64,000 bases of DNA from Ahaetulla prasina (GCF_028640845.1 NC_080540.1:157316438-157380437), one strand, 5' to 3'. Positions 20,935 through 32,570 are shown, counted from the first letter of the stretch. Made by a program: numbers and translations. Notes: generated by a model from the letters alone, not told the origin.

Positions 20935-22995
20935 TGTTAGGCAGATTGTTAATTTACTGGAGTATTTAGAAAAGAAAAATTTTATTCCAGCAGCATTTAT
21001 TTTTCTTGATGCAGAGAAAGCTTTTGATCGATTGCATTGGGATTTTTTATTTAAATTAATAGAAAAGATGCAATTCGGAGATGGTTTTACAAGAATAATT
21101 AGGGCAATTTATGGAGAGCAAACAGCACAGATTATAATTAATGGTAGCTTAACAGAACCTTTTAAGATTGCGAAAGGAACAAGACAGGGATGTCCTTTAT
21201 CACCATTATTGTTTATTCTAACTCTAGAACCATTATTGGATAAAATACGAGAAGTAAAGGAGATAGAGGGAATTAAAGTTAGACAACATGAATATAAGCT
21301 GAGAGCTTTTGCAGATGACCTGGTGATTACTTTAACAAACCCTATAAATTCTAGTAAATCTTTGTTGGAAATAATTGATCAATATGGGAAGGTTTCAGGG
21401 TTTAAGGTAAATCAGAAAAGACAAAAAGTGATAATAAAAATATGGCCAGACAACAGAAAGAAAAACTAGAGGAAATAACAGGATTTGAAATTGTAAAGAA
21501 GGTTAAATACTTAGGGTCTATATTACATCATCAAATGTGAAATTGTATAAGAATAACTATGAGGTTTTATGGCAAAAAGTTCAGAAGGAGTTGATTGTTT
21601 GGAAAAAATTGCAATTATCTTTGCTGGGGAGAATAGCTGCTATTAAAATGAATGTTTTACCTAGATTTTTATTCCTCTTTCAGATGATACCAATAATTAA
21701 GAAAGATAAGAATCTTGAGGAATGGCAGAAGGGAATTAATAAATTTATATGGGAAGGTAAAAAAGCTAGGGTTAAAATGAAAATAATTCAAGATTCTCGG
21801 GAAAGGGGAGGTTTAAAAATGCCCAATTTTAAATTATACTATGAAGCAGCTGCTCTCTCTGCAATAAGTGATTGGTTTAATTTAACGGAGGAAAGAATTT
21901 TGAATATAGAAGGTTATGACTTGCTATATGGATGGCATGCATATTTAATTTATGACAAAAAAGTGGATAAGGCCTTTAAAAATCATGTGTTAAGAACTGC
22001 TCTTCTGCGTGTTTGGAAAAAATACTCTTATAAACTAAATTATAAGGTTCCTATATGGGCAAGTCCTAGACATACAATAGAGAATATAAATATAGAACAG
22101 AATCAGGAAATGATTACATATAAAGATCTTTTGTATACTGAAAGAGGTAGTTTGCAATTAAAATCTCTGCATGTATTAAAAGAAGAAAGGAAAAATTATA
22201 CTTGGTTTCAATATGAGCAACTACGTGCTAGATGGAAGGAAGATCAGAAAATTGGTATAGAGCAGAACGAGGGAAAATTTGGTAAAGCAAATTAGAAATC
22301 AGTCTCAGGAGCATATAAAGAGATTGTATAATGTGTTACTTGAAATAGATTCTGAAAGGGACTTGGTAAAGGACTGTATGATAAAGTGGGCACAAAATTT
22401 TCAGGAGCCAATATTATTGGAAACTTGGGAAAAAATTTGGGTTAGAAATGTTAAATTCACAGGCACAGAATCTGAGGGAAAATTTTATAAAATGTTTTAT
22501 AGATGGCACTTAGATCCTAAGAAATTATCGTGTATGTACCCAGATATGCAAGCAAAATGTTGGAGATGTAATTGTGATGATGCTACATATTTTCATATTT
22601 GGTGGACTTGTAAGGATATAAAGGCCTTTTGGATAAAAATTTGGTGGATTTTACAAAATGTTTTGAAAAAGAAGATAAAGTTCCTGCCGCAATTTTTTTT
22701 GTTGGGAATTATTACGGACTGTACAGTAATTGAGACTAAATTGATTTTAAATCTAATAACAGCAGCAAGATTACTAATAGGACAATACTGGAAGAAAAAA
22801 GAAGTACCTACAATAGAAGAATGGATATTGAAAGTTGCCAATTTGGCTGAGATGGCGAAGATATCAGCCTTTTTGAAAGACAATACGCAAGAAAGATACT
22901 TAAAGGAATGGAAAAAATGGATTGACTATATTCAAAGTAGATATCAGACTAAGAGTTATCAGACTGTTTTGAATGATTATGATGTATTATTTTGA
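20935..22995 (+). pseudogene. L1 ORF2 (reverse transcriptase to C-terminus), frameshifted
   Basis: ORF2 protein nicks target DNA and reverse-transcribes the L1 RNA. The endonuclease is missing. Motif A is FIFLDAEKAFDRLHW, then GTRQGCPLSPLLFIL and the catalytic FADDLVI (21,308 on). Frames 21,032-21,469, 21,537-22,295 and 22,279-22,995 are separated by breaks. The last holds a Cys-rich stretch (CWRCNCDDATYFHIWWTCKD) of the zinc-knuckle type usual near L1 ORF2 C-termini. Confidence 0.85.
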
Positions 22996-23110
22996 TTGTT
23001 TTCGGGAAGTTAGGAATTGATGATTGTAGGGTATAATTAAGTTGGGACGAAATTTTTTTAGCATATGTTTGTTTTATTTTTAACTATACCTTGTGCTCGT
23101 TCCGGGAAGT

Positions 23111-23165
23111 CAGGGGGGGGAGGGGGGTTGTGAAGGGAGGGGGGAGGGGAGGTGGGGGGAAAGGG
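23111..23165 (+). other. G-rich polypurine tract of L1 3' UTR
   Basis: Repeated runs of three to eight G separated by A or T satisfy a G-quadruplex pattern. Equivalent tracts lie at about 25,970-26,030, 28,249-28,310 and 31,228-31,280. G-rich 3' UTR tracts are a known L1 feature. Confidence 0.75.
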
Positions 23166-23214
23166 GAAAAAATTTTTTTCGGTAAAACCTTTTGAGTAAA
23201 AAAAAAAAACAACT

Positions 23215-23651
23215 CCTCTGCATCCAGGCATTTGCTTTGAGAGCCAAAATAAAGCTGAGCTCACAGTCCTGCATGAAATAAATCTTTCTTGGTTTCCGCA
23301 GGATTTACCGTACTTAGGGTATGGTACATATGGTTCACTGTCAGGTCTTTTACTGGTAGATCTACCGTTGACTTTTGTCTATTTTAGATGATCAGAATTT
23401 CCCCACTTGAAACTAACCATGGTGCAAACAAATCTTTTTTCAGCCTTGCGCCCGTGATGTTGCCTTCATCTCATCTTCGTCTCATGAGTGTGCCATCCTT
23501 CTCTGAACCAGTATTGGAGTAGTATTTTTCCCCCTTTATTTCAACATTACCCAAGCATAATCTCAAGATTCATAAAATCCATTGGTGTTTGTCACGGATT
23601 AGCTCTGTAATTGGAGGGAAATCAGGGGACTGCAGTGATTTGCAACAAGGG
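23215..23651. other. no gene or clear element
   Basis: Unique-looking sequence between the L1 tail and a hAT element. Confidence 0.4.
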
Positions 23652-23659
23652 CCATAGAG

Positions 23660-24040
23660 CAATGGTGAAATCTTCCCCGGTTTGCCACCAGTTTGCTGCC
23701 CGCGCATGCGCGGAGCGCACCAAGCGCACGCTGTGCACATGCATGCTCAATGCATGCCAAATGCATGCTGCGTGCACATGCACATTACATACAAAACACG
23801 CAGTGCACGTGGAAAAAGGAGGCTTGGGAAGGTAAATAGAACAGCGAGTGGGGGGGATCAGCTGTGCCACACAATTTAGATTCACTAGAAAGCAGGATTT
23901 CCTGCTTTCTAGCAATTTTAAATCGCGCAGCACAGTTGATTGTCAGAAATACAGGTCTGGACCAACTGGTAGCTTTTTTTTTAGTTTATATCATTCCCGG
24001 TTCGCCCAAACCAGTGTGAACTGGTAGGATTTTACCACTG
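23660..24040. mobile_element. non-autonomous hAT element, 381 bp
   Basis: CCATAGAG (23,652-23,659) and CCACAGAG (24,041-24,048) form a 7/8 target duplication. Ends are CAATGGTGAAATC and GATTTTACCACTG. The interior has CGCGCATGCGCGG and repeated TGCATGC strings, like the element at 60,024. Confidence 0.82.
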
Positions 24041-24266
24041 CCACAGAGGCAAGATTGGGATTGGCTAGAACAGTCAGTTTCATGATAGTAGACTTTCACC
24101 AATGCAGGAATGGGTGGAACTCATCAGCAGAGAAAGACCATCCCTAAGGATGGCCATAAAGAGGTCATAAGGAGGGTATCCTTTGGCTATGTTGTTGGAG
24201 TTTGTAGTGATCCAGCCAGCACACAAACAAATAATTCAGCTGGATTCATTATATAGAAGAAACTTA

Positions 24267-25140
24267 ATAATATAAAACATGATGCATGTATACAATACCC
24301 ATGCAGGTCTTGCAACTGGTAGAGAGAAGCAGCAGCAGCAAGTACTCTCAAGCAAAGACAAATGAACTCTCACAGCACAGAACAGTTAAGCTAAGCCACA
24401 CCCAGGCTCCAAGCCAGCTCACATGGCTCAGACAACAAATTCTGTGTCTCAGTCACCAAACAGTTCCCATTGGCTGACTTGTTGCTATGGCTATTCCAGT
24501 TCATACATTCTTACACACTGACAAGTATCAACATCCGAGACAGAGCGCCATTCAAAGTTGTCACAATGCGCCGTTTTAGAGTTGCTACACACACGCAGGG
24601 GGAGAGAGGTGCATGGAGGCACAGGTGGGTGTCGAGTGATGGGACTCATGCTGGGAGAGGAACCAGGAAGGCAAGCCAGCTGCGGTCAGTTCAGAAGCCA
24701 TCCAGGCCTGAAGAGTACTTGCTGGAGCCAGCCAGGAGCAACTGAGAATAGGAGGGCAGGGTATGCTGAGTCCATATAGCCAGCTGGCTAGCAGAAGCCA
24801 GTAATGCTGGCTAGAAACCCTTTTACTTGTATTGTTCACCACATGCTGAGCCGAGACTCCAGTAAAGAGACCCGTTCTGCTCACACTGTGGCCTCTTCTT
24901 TTGTTAGCTTGGCTTGGAACTATGACATGGAGAAGGCAATGGGGGAATGTTCTGAGTGGGTTCCTCCTCTGAATCTCCCTCCAAACACTGGGACTCCATG
25001 TCAAGGTCCATAGGAAGAATACCTGTCAAATTCTGTAGAAGACACTTTTATACACCAAAGAATTGACAATCCTACTCAGATAGGAATCAGTGTTTCAGCC
25101 TGGCTATTGATGCTTTGCTAGCACCCAAGTTGGTACCCAA
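24267..25140. other. unclassified unit, possibly LTR-like
   Basis: This non-LINE part of the duplication contains CTTTTACTTGTATTGTTCAC, CCAGTAAAGAGACCCG and TAGCTTGGCTTGGAAC, which read like an LTR with a poly-A signal region. No TG...CA boundaries or partner LTR were found. Short frames (for example 24,470-24,745) recur in unit 2 only because of the duplication. Confidence 0.3.
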
Positions 25141-25164
25141 ATTTGAAAATGGGGGGGGGGGATA

Positions 25165-26546
25165 TTTCAGACATCACATTTCAGACATTAATCCAATTGA
25201 ACGTGTCCAGAAATATTTTACAAGAAGAGTTCTCCACTTGGGCACAAAATTTTCAGGAGCCAATATTATTGGAAACTTGGGAAAAAATTTGGGTTAGAAA
25301 TGTTAAATTCACGCAGGCACAGAATCTGAGGGAAAATTTTTATAAAATGTTTTATAGATGGCACTTAGATCCTAAGAAATTATCGTGTATGTACCCAGAT
25401 ATGCAAGCAAAATGTTGGAGATGTAATTGTGATGATGCTACATATTTTCATATTTGGTGGACTTGTAAGGATATAAAGGCCTTTTGGATAAAAATTTGGT
25501 GGATTTTACAAAATGTTTTGAAAAAGAAGATAAAGTTTCTGCCGCAATTTTTTTTGTTGGGAATTATTACGGACTGTACAGTAATTGAGACTAAATTGAT
25601 TTTAAATTTAATAACAGCAGCAAGATTACTAATAGGACAATACTGGAAGAAAAAAGAAGTACCTACAATAGAAGAATGGATATTGAAAGTTGCCAATTTG
25701 GCTGAGATGGCGAAGATATCAGCCTTTTTGAAAGACAATACGCAAGAAAGATACTTAAAGGAATGCGGAAAATGGATTGACTATATTCAAAGTAGATATC
25801 AGACTAAGAGTTATCAGACTGTTTTTGAATGATTATGATGTATTATTTTTTATTGTTTTCGGGGGAAGTTAGGAATTGATGATTGTAGGGTATAATTAAG
25901 TTGGGACGAAATTTTTAGCATATGTTTGTTTTATTTTTAACTATACCTTGTGCTCGATCCGGGATGTCGGGGGGGGGGGAGGTTGTGAAGGGAGGGGGGA
26001 GGGGAGGTGGGGGGAAAGGGGGGAGAAAAATTTTCTGTAAAACTTTTGGAATAAAAAAAAAAGAAGAGTTCTCCACTCCTCTGAATACAACAAAATACCT
26101 TATGCCACCAGACTTGAAATCTTGGGTTTAGAAAATTTGGAACTCAGCCACCTTCGACAGGACCTGTGTTTAACTCATAGAATCATCTATTGCAATGTCC
26201 TTCCTGTTAAAGACTACTTCAGCTTCAATCACAACAATACAAGAGCAAACAATAGATTTAAACTTAATGTTAACCGCTTCAATCTTGATTGCAGAAAATA
26301 TGACTTCTGTAACAGAGTTGTTAATGCTTGGAACACACTACCTGACTCTGTGGTCTCTTCTCAAAATCCCCAAAGCTTTAACCAAAAACTCTACTATTGA
26401 CCTCACCCCATTCCTAAGAGGTCCGTAAGGGGCGTGCATAAGAGCACAAATGTGCCTACCGTTCTTGTCCTATTGTTTTCTTTCATTATATTCAATTAAT
26501 ACAGTTATTACATGCTTATACTTATATAAATATAAGCTTATATACA
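25165..26546 (+). mobile_element. CR1-like LINE fragment split by L1 (unit 1)
   Basis: The left piece (25,165-25,238) matches the CR1-like sequence near 18,600 (AGAAATATTTTACAAGAAGA). The right piece (26,061-26,546) continues with CTCCTCTGAATACAACAAAA and the C-terminal coding and 3' UTR. The 17 bp AAGAAGAGTTCTCCACT are present on both sides of the L1. The same arrangement is in unit 2 (27,443-28,910). Confidence 0.85.
25239..26060 (+). mobile_element. L1 3' end inserted with perfect 17-bp TSD (unit 1)
   Basis: AAGAAGAGTTCTCCACT flanks the insert exactly (25,222-25,238; 26,061-26,077). The insert starts at the ORF2 point matching 22,386 and carries an open ORF2 C-terminal frame to 25,832, the G-rich tract and a poly-A. 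Confidence 0.92.
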
Positions 26547-28822
26547 ATAATATAAAACATGATGCATGTATACAATACCCATGCAGGTCTTGCAACTGGT
26601 AGAGAGAAGCAGCAGCAGCAAGTACTCTCAAGCAAAGACAAATGAACTCTCACAGCACAGAACAGTTAAGCTAAGCCACACCCAGGCTCCAAGCCAGCTC
26701 ACATGGCTCAGACAACAAATTCTGTGTCTCAGTCACCAAACAGTTCCCATTGGCTGACTTGTTGCTATGGCTATTCCAGTTCATACATTCTTACACACTG
26801 ACAAGTGTCAACGTCCGAGACAGAGCGCCATTCAAAGTTGTCACAATGCGCCGTTTTAGAGTTGCTACACACACGCAGGGGGAGAGAGGTGCATGGAGGC
26901 ACAGGTGGGTGTCGAGTGATGGGACTCATGCTGGGAGAGGAACCAGGAAGGCAAGCCAGCTGCGGTCAGTTCAGAAGCCATCCAGGCCTGAAGAGTACTT
27001 GCTGGAGCCAGCCAGGAGCAACTGAGAATAGGAGGGCAGGGCATGCTGAGTCCATATAGCCAGCTGGCTAGCAGAAGCCAGTAATGCTGGCTAGAAACCC
27101 TTTTACTTGTATTGTTCACCACATGCTGAGCCGAGACTCCAGTAAAGAGACCCGTTCTGCTCACACTGTGGCCTCTTCTTTGTTAGCTTGGCTTGGAACT
27201 GACATGGAGAAGGCAATGGGGAATGTTCTGAGTGGGTTCCTCCTCTGAATCTCCTCCAAACACTGGGACTCCATGTCAAGGTCCATAGGAAGAATACCTG
27301 TCAAATTCTGTAGAAGACACTTTTATACACCAAAGAATTGACAATCCTACTCAGATAGGAATCAGTGTTTCAGCCTGGCTATTGATGCTTTGCTAGCACC
27401 CAAGTTGGTACCCAAATTTGAAAATGGGGGGGGGGGGATATTTCAGACATCACATTTCAGACATTAATCCAATTGAACGTGTCCAGAAATATTTTACAAG
27501 AAGAGTTCTCCACTTGGGCACAAAATTTTCAGGAGCCAATATTATTGGAAACTTGGGAAAAAATTTGGGTTAGAAATGTTAAATTCACGCAGGCACAGAA
27601 TCTGAGGGAAAATTTTTATAAAATGTTTTATAGATGGCACTTAGATCCTAAGAAGTTATTGTGTATGTACCCAGATATGCAAGCAAAATGTTGGAGATGT
27701 AATTGTGATGATGCTACATATTTTCATATTTGGTGGACTTGTAAGGATATAAAGGCCTTTTGGATAAAAATTTGGTGGATTTTACAAAATGTTTTGAAAA
27801 AGAAGATAAAGTTTCTGCCGCAATTTTTTTTGTTGGGCATTATTACGGACTGTACAGTAATTGAGACTAAATTGATTTTAAATCTAATAACAGCAGCAAG
27901 ATTATTAATAGGACAATACTGGAAGAAAAAAGAAGTACCTACAATAGAAGAATGGATATTGAAAGTTGCCAATTTGGCTGAGATGGCGAAGATATCAGCC
28001 TTTTTGAAAGACAATACGCAAGAAAGATACTTAAAGGAATGGGAAAAATGGATTGACTATATTCAAAGTAGATATCAGACTAAGAGTTATCAGACTGTTT
28101 TTGAATGATTATGATGTATTATTTTTTATTGTTTTCGGGGGAAGTTAGGAATTGATGATTGTAGGGGTATAATTAAGTTGGGACGAAAATTTTTTAGCAT
28201 ATGTTTGTTTTATTTTTAACTATACCTTGTGCTCAATCCGGGATGTTGGGGGGGGGGAGGTTGTGAAGGGAGGGGGGAGGGGAGGTGGGGGGAAAGGGGG
28301 GAGAAAAATTTTCTGTAAAACTTTTGGAATAAAAAAAAAAGAAGAGTTCTCCACTCCTCTGAATACAACAAAATACCTTATGCCACCAGACTTGAAATCT
28401 TGGGTTTAGAAAATTTGGAACTCAGCCGCCTTCGACAGGACCTGTGTTTAACTCATAGAATCATCTATTGCAATGTCCTTCCTGTTAAAGACTACTTCAG
28501 CTTCAATCACAACAATACAAGAGCAAACAATAGATTTAAACTTAATGTTAACCGCTTCAATCTTGATTGCAGAAAATATGACTTCTGTAACAGAGTTGTT
28601 AATGCTTGGAACACACTACCTGACTCTGTGGTCTCTTCTCAAAATCCCCAAAGCTTTAACCAAAAACTCTACTATTGACCTCACCCCATTCCTAAGAGGT
28701 CCGTAAGGGGCGTGCATAAGAGCACAAATGTGCCTACCGTTCTTGTCCTATTGTTTTCTTTCATTATATCCAATTAATACAGTTATTACATGCTTATACT
28801 TATATAAATATAAGCTTATATA
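26547..28822. repeat. tandem duplication, unit 2
   Basis: This is the second copy. Only here does the CR1-like LINE continue to its natural 3' end (28,823-28,910, ending in AAATAAATAAA). That shows the break was inside the LINE 3' UTR and unit 1 lost its tail. Small deletions cluster near 27,180-27,260 relative to unit 1. Confidence 0.9.
27515..28338 (+). mobile_element. L1 3' end with 17-bp TSD (unit 2)
   Basis: This is the duplicated copy of the same insertion, with target duplications at 27,498-27,514 and 28,339-28,355. It has identical boundaries to unit 1, so it arose by duplication and not by a new insertion. Confidence 0.92.
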
Positions 28823-28910
28823 TTATATAGTTACTTTCATGCTTATGCTTATATATACTGTTATGACAAAATAAATAAATAAAATAAATAAAAATAAATA
28901 TGAGTTGAAC
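28823..28910 (+). mobile_element. CR1-like LINE natural 3' terminus
   Basis: TATATACTGTTATGACAAAA followed by an AAATAAATAAA tail matches the ends at 54,005-54,055 and, reversed, at 34,832 and 44,300. Confidence 0.8.
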
Positions 28911-29626
28911 AAACTGGACTACAATCTGCAGCTTTGGAAAGACTCCTTTCTGCCCTTCCACAAATGACCTGCTGGGCTTGGAGTGGGGGGAAAAACAGAA
29001 AAGGAGAAATCTACAACTTGAGTAGCTCATCAAGGCAGCTTAAAGGCCCTGTATCCTATCATCAGGCATGAATCCAGGGCTCAAGAGAAGGGAACAATAT
29101 GCACAGTACGAAGGAACCTCCCCCCTTCCCAGTCTGGGAGGGGTTCTTGTCTCTTTTCTTTGTGATATTTTTAGCCTCCTTTTCAGCCAAAAATTGGCTC
29201 CCCAAGCTTCTCACAGCAATTAGACGGCAACACAGTTTGCTGTCAAAGGGAGCATCTCAGATGGAGCTGAAGGCAGAGTGGAAAAGCTGCCTTTCTCCTG
29301 ACCCTCCCTCGGGGGCATTTGTTGGGGAGGGGGATTGAAGAAAGCCACCCCTCATTTTGCTTTTTATTGCAATCACATCTCCTAAGTGCTATTTGGGAGC
29401 TTTTAAGCATAGGAGCTCTCTGCTAGGAAAGGATAAGCTTTTTCCTTCCCTTTAAAAAAACAAGGCAATTTGATCTGAGGAACCCCTGAATTTGCAGGAT
29501 CTTTCAATCATGTGCTTTTTTTTTTTAAAGTGCCTTTCTAGGTGGCCTCAGACTGTTAAATTTGCTCTGAAAGGCAGGGAGCAACCTTGACTTGGGTTGT
29601 GAAGCTCACCCAAGGATACCTGGATA
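28911..29626. other. no gene or clear element
   Basis: Unique-looking sequence with moderate GC; a 79-aa frame at 29,099-29,338 has no motif. Confidence 0.4.
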
Positions 29627-29925
29627 ATAGAACAGAACAGAATACAATAGCAGAGTTGGAAGGGACCCTGGAGGTCCTCCAATCCAACCTCCTGCTGAAG
29701 CAGGAAACCCTATATCATTTCAGACAGAAGCCTGTCCAATCTCTTCTTGAAAACTTCCAGTGTTGAAGCACCCATGAATGCAAGTTCATTCCACTGATTA
29801 ATTGTTCTCACTTTTAGGAAATTTCTCCTTAGTTCTAGGTTGGCCCTCTCCTTGATTAGTTTCTATCCATTGCTCCTTGTTTTGCCTTCAAATGCTAGGT
29901 TGACCCGCTCTTTTTTCTGGCAGAT
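29627..29925 (-). mobile_element. CR1 LINE 3' end
   Basis: GAGTTGGAAGGGACC, GGTCCTCCAATCCAACC and GAAATTTCTCCTTAGTTCTA are the reverse complement of the sauropsid CR1 3' region. AATAGAACAGAACAGAATAC at the start is a decayed AATAG-type tail. Confidence 0.85.
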
Positions 29926-30429
29926 ATTGGAACAAATTATTCAGGAACTGTATTTGAATTACATTCATATGTTTTAATGTTTTAATTTACTAAAGGTACG
30001 AATAGGGGTGTTATTATCTGCTTAGCGTATCTGAACTAAAGTGACATATTTATTTAATCCATCAACACATCAGGGGTGGGTTCTAAAATTCTGTGGGTGT
30101 GGCTTATTTTGTGGGTGTGGCTTGATGGTCATATGACAGTGGGCGTGGCTTGATGGTCATGTGACTGAGTAGGCATGGCCAACTCAATGTCACTCATGTC
30201 AAGGGGTGCCTCGCCTGGCCCTTCCCCTCCCAGCCATTCTTTATCACACCCAGCCTCAATGTATCTATAGTTCTGTAAAAATGTTGTTCACCTTTTTTCA
30301 GCTTTATTATCTACATACTATAGATGCACTTTCATGGACCACTGCAAGGAGGAAATGTCTCACATGCTTTGCCCAAGAGTGTGATAGGCAACAGGCTTTT
30401 AAGGGGCTGCTAGAAAGTGTGGGGGGCAA

Positions 30430-30540
30430 TGTATTTTCCAAAGCACCAGAAGGCAAAGCAAGAAGCAATGGATGGAAACTGAACAAAGAGAGAAGCAACC
30501 TAAAACTAAGGAGAAACTTCCTGACAGTGTGAACCAATAT
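30430..30540 (+). mobile_element. CR1 LINE fragment
   Basis: GCAATGGATGGAAACTGAAC and AAGGAGAAACTTCCTGACAG match CR1 in plus orientation. Confidence 0.65.
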
Positions 30541-30590
30541 AGGTACAGAAATATTTCAGTCATAATTTCACATATAAAATAGTCATTTGT

Positions 30591-31317
30591 TTTGTCTTTC
30601 AAAAAGGCTGATATCTTCGCCATCTCAGCCAAATTGGCAACTTTCAATATCCATTCTTCTATTGTAGGTACTTCTTTTTTCTTCCAGTATTGTCCTATTA
30701 ATAATCTTGCTGCTGTTATTAGATTTAAAATCAATTTAGTCTCAATTACTGTACAGTCCGTAATAATTCCCAACAGAAAAAATTGAGGCAGGAACTTTAT
30801 CTTCTTTTTCAAAACATTTTGTAAAATCCACCAAATTTTTATCCAAAAGGCCTTTATATCCTTACAAGTCCACCAAATGTGAAAATATGTAGCGTCATCA
30901 CAATTACATCTCCAACTTTTTGCTTGCATATGTGGATACATACTTGATAATTTCTTAGGATCTAAATGCCATCTATAAAACATTTTATAAAATACGCAAG
31001 AAAGATACTTAAAGGAATGGGAAAAATGGATTGACTATATTCAATGTAGATATCAGACTAAGACTTATCAGACTGTTTTTGAATGATTATGATGTATTAT
31101 TTTTGATTGTTTTCGGGGGAAGTTAGGAATTGATGATTGTAGGGGTATAATTAAGTTGGGACAAAATTTTTTTAGCATATGTTTGTTTTATCTTTAACTA
31201 TACCTTGTGCTCGTTCCGGGAAGTCAGGAGGGGGGGGAGAGGGTTGTGAAGGGAGGGGGGAGGGGAGGGAGGGAGGGGGGAAAATTTTCTGTAAAACTTT
31301 TTGAATTAAAAAAAAAT
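30591..31317 (+). mobile_element. L1 3' end with 5' inversion (twin priming)
   Basis: Positions 30,591-30,990 are the reverse complement of the L1 ORF2 3' region and end at CTGATATCTTCGCC-type sequence next to the flank. Positions 30,993-31,317 are the immediately downstream L1 in plus orientation, from TACGCAAGAAAG to the poly-A. The inverted part ends at ...AAAGACAA and the direct part starts at TACGCAAG, adjacent in intact L1. AATAGTCATTTGT flanks the whole at 30,578-30,590 and 31,318-31,330. Confidence 0.93.
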
Positions 31318-31481
31318 AATAGTCATTTGTGTAATACAACCTGCATACTGTTCAAAACAGTCATTAATATTATGGGTGATGTTTGACAGCAAGCCTAAGT
31401 CAATGATTACAAGAGTGCTTTTTTCTCTGTATGTATACAAAACATCACATACCAGGAATAGCATATTAAGATGGACTTCTG

Positions 31482-31640
31482 CAGTGGTGGGTTTCAAAAA
31501 TTTTTACTACTGGTTCTGTGGGTGTGGCTTGATGGGCATGGTGGGCGTGACAGGGGAAGGATACTTCAAAATCCCCATTCCCTCCCCACTCCAGGGGAAG
31601 GTTACTTCAAAATCCCCATTCCCTCCCCACCCCACTAACT
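31482..31640. mobile_element. hAT element left part, nested and truncated
   Basis: CAGTGGTGGGTTTC at 31,482 with GGTTCTGTGGGTGTGGCTTG is the left end of the commonest hAT subfamily. Its right end is not found, and its upstream 8 bp (GACTTCTG) are not repeated downstream. Confidence 0.7.
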
Positions 31641-32461
31641 TGCTCTGGGAAGGAATCAAACTCCCCCCTCTTCATTTCTCCAAATAAAATATTACTCATA
31701 AGAAAAGGCTCCCAGAAAAGCAAGGAAACATCAAGCTGCTAACTAGTAACCTCCCTGATACTTATTCCACATTCCTGCCAGCTGCATAAAGGAAACTTTG
31801 TAAGAAGAAAACAGCTACCAGAGCTTAGAGATAATAGAAAGTGGAAGCCGGAAGTTCGGGTCCATTTACAAGCAGGCAGAAAACTCATTCAAGACAGGAT
31901 ATTTCACAATGGAAATCGCCCAAACCGTTTTAGAAGCACAAAGCCTATGTTGCACAAATCCCAAAATTTGAAAAACATAGAACTATACAAGAATCCCTCC
32001 TTTTATCCAGTTTGTTGTTCAGCTGACCCAGAAAAGAACTGCTGAATGTCACTTTGCTTCTGCAAGTAAAAACCTCCTTCCAGCAGCTGCTTCTTGGCTT
32101 GTCAATTTAAAGCAACAGTGTCTTATTGTTTTTTTCTCTTCTTTGCCAAGTGAGCCCTGATTTTTTTCCTTCTAGCCGATCAGCTGGGAGTCGGGAAGCA
32201 GCGAATAGATTGGGGGCAGAGCCAGGCAGAGGTGGTATTTACCGGTTCTCCGAATTACTCAAAATTTCCACTACTGGTTCGCAAGAACCAGGGAGAACCG
32301 GTAGCAACCCACCACTGCAACACATACTGGAATATATGTTACCAATGTCTATAGATTGGCAGGTGTGATCAGTGTTGACTGTTTTCAAAATTCTCGTATT
32401 CTATCTTGCAACAATAAAGACCATTCCTGGAATTCCTCCCTGCCTTGCCTCTTTCTTGACC

Positions 32462-32570
32462 TGGCTTTATTTATTTAGCGTACGGCAAATACCTTACATT
32501 GCCTTACACAATGTAAGCCGCCCTGAGTCTTCGGAGAAGGGCGGGATATAAATTCAAATTAAAAAAAAAC
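32462..32570 (+). mobile_element. L2-type 3' tail (LINE or SINE)
   Basis: GCCGCCCTGAGTCTTCGGAG followed by AAGGGCGGGATATAAATTC and an A-rich end is the conserved 3' hairpin shared by L2 and one SINE family; the short 5' part cannot decide which. Confidence 0.75.

Larger units (their letters stand above)
20880..23209 (+). mobile_element. L1 LINE, 5'-truncated
   Basis: A 2.3-kb L1 runs from within reverse transcriptase through the ORF2 C-terminus to a G-rich 3' UTR tract (23,111-23,165) and a poly-A of about 12. Shorter 3' ends of the same family occur at 25,239, 27,515 and 30,591. No target duplication was identified for this copy. Confidence 0.85.
24267..26546. repeat. tandem duplication, unit 1 (2280 bp)
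   Basis: Sequence from AATAATATAAAACATGATGC at 24,265-24,267 repeats at 26,545-26,547 with an offset of 2280 bp. The unit holds about 0.9 kb of unclassified sequence, a CR1-like LINE fragment and an L1 inserted in that fragment. By eye the copies differ by roughly 15 substitutions and a few small indels, including several CpG-type changes, so the duplication is old enough to have diverged. Confidence 0.9.
30071..32317. mobile_element. hAT element with perfect TSD, interrupted by L1 and other inserts
   Basis: CAACACAT is duplicated at 30,063-30,070 and 32,318-32,325. The left end is CAGGGGTGGGTTC; the right end is CGGTAGCAACCCACCACTG. Between them lie a CR1 piece, a twin-primed L1 (30,591-31,317) and the left end of another hAT element (31,482). 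Only the 8-bp duplication makes the full extent apparent. No transposase is recognised. Confidence 0.8.

Noticed and set aside
22593..22883. 96-aa minus-strand ORF repeated at 25,448 and 27,724
   Set aside because: It is the antisense shadow of the L1 ORF2 C-terminus.
24470..27164. Repeated 60-140-aa ORFs on both strands
   Set aside because: They recur only because of the tandem duplication and show no motifs.
24267..28822. CRISPR-like or bacterial repeat structure
   Set aside because: Units are 2.28 kb and contain eukaryotic LINEs; nothing in the window is prokaryotic.
31482..32317. A single hAT element from 31,482 to 32,317
   Set aside because: Flanking octamers GACTTCTG and CAACACAT do not match; the right end pairs with the left end at 30,071 instead.
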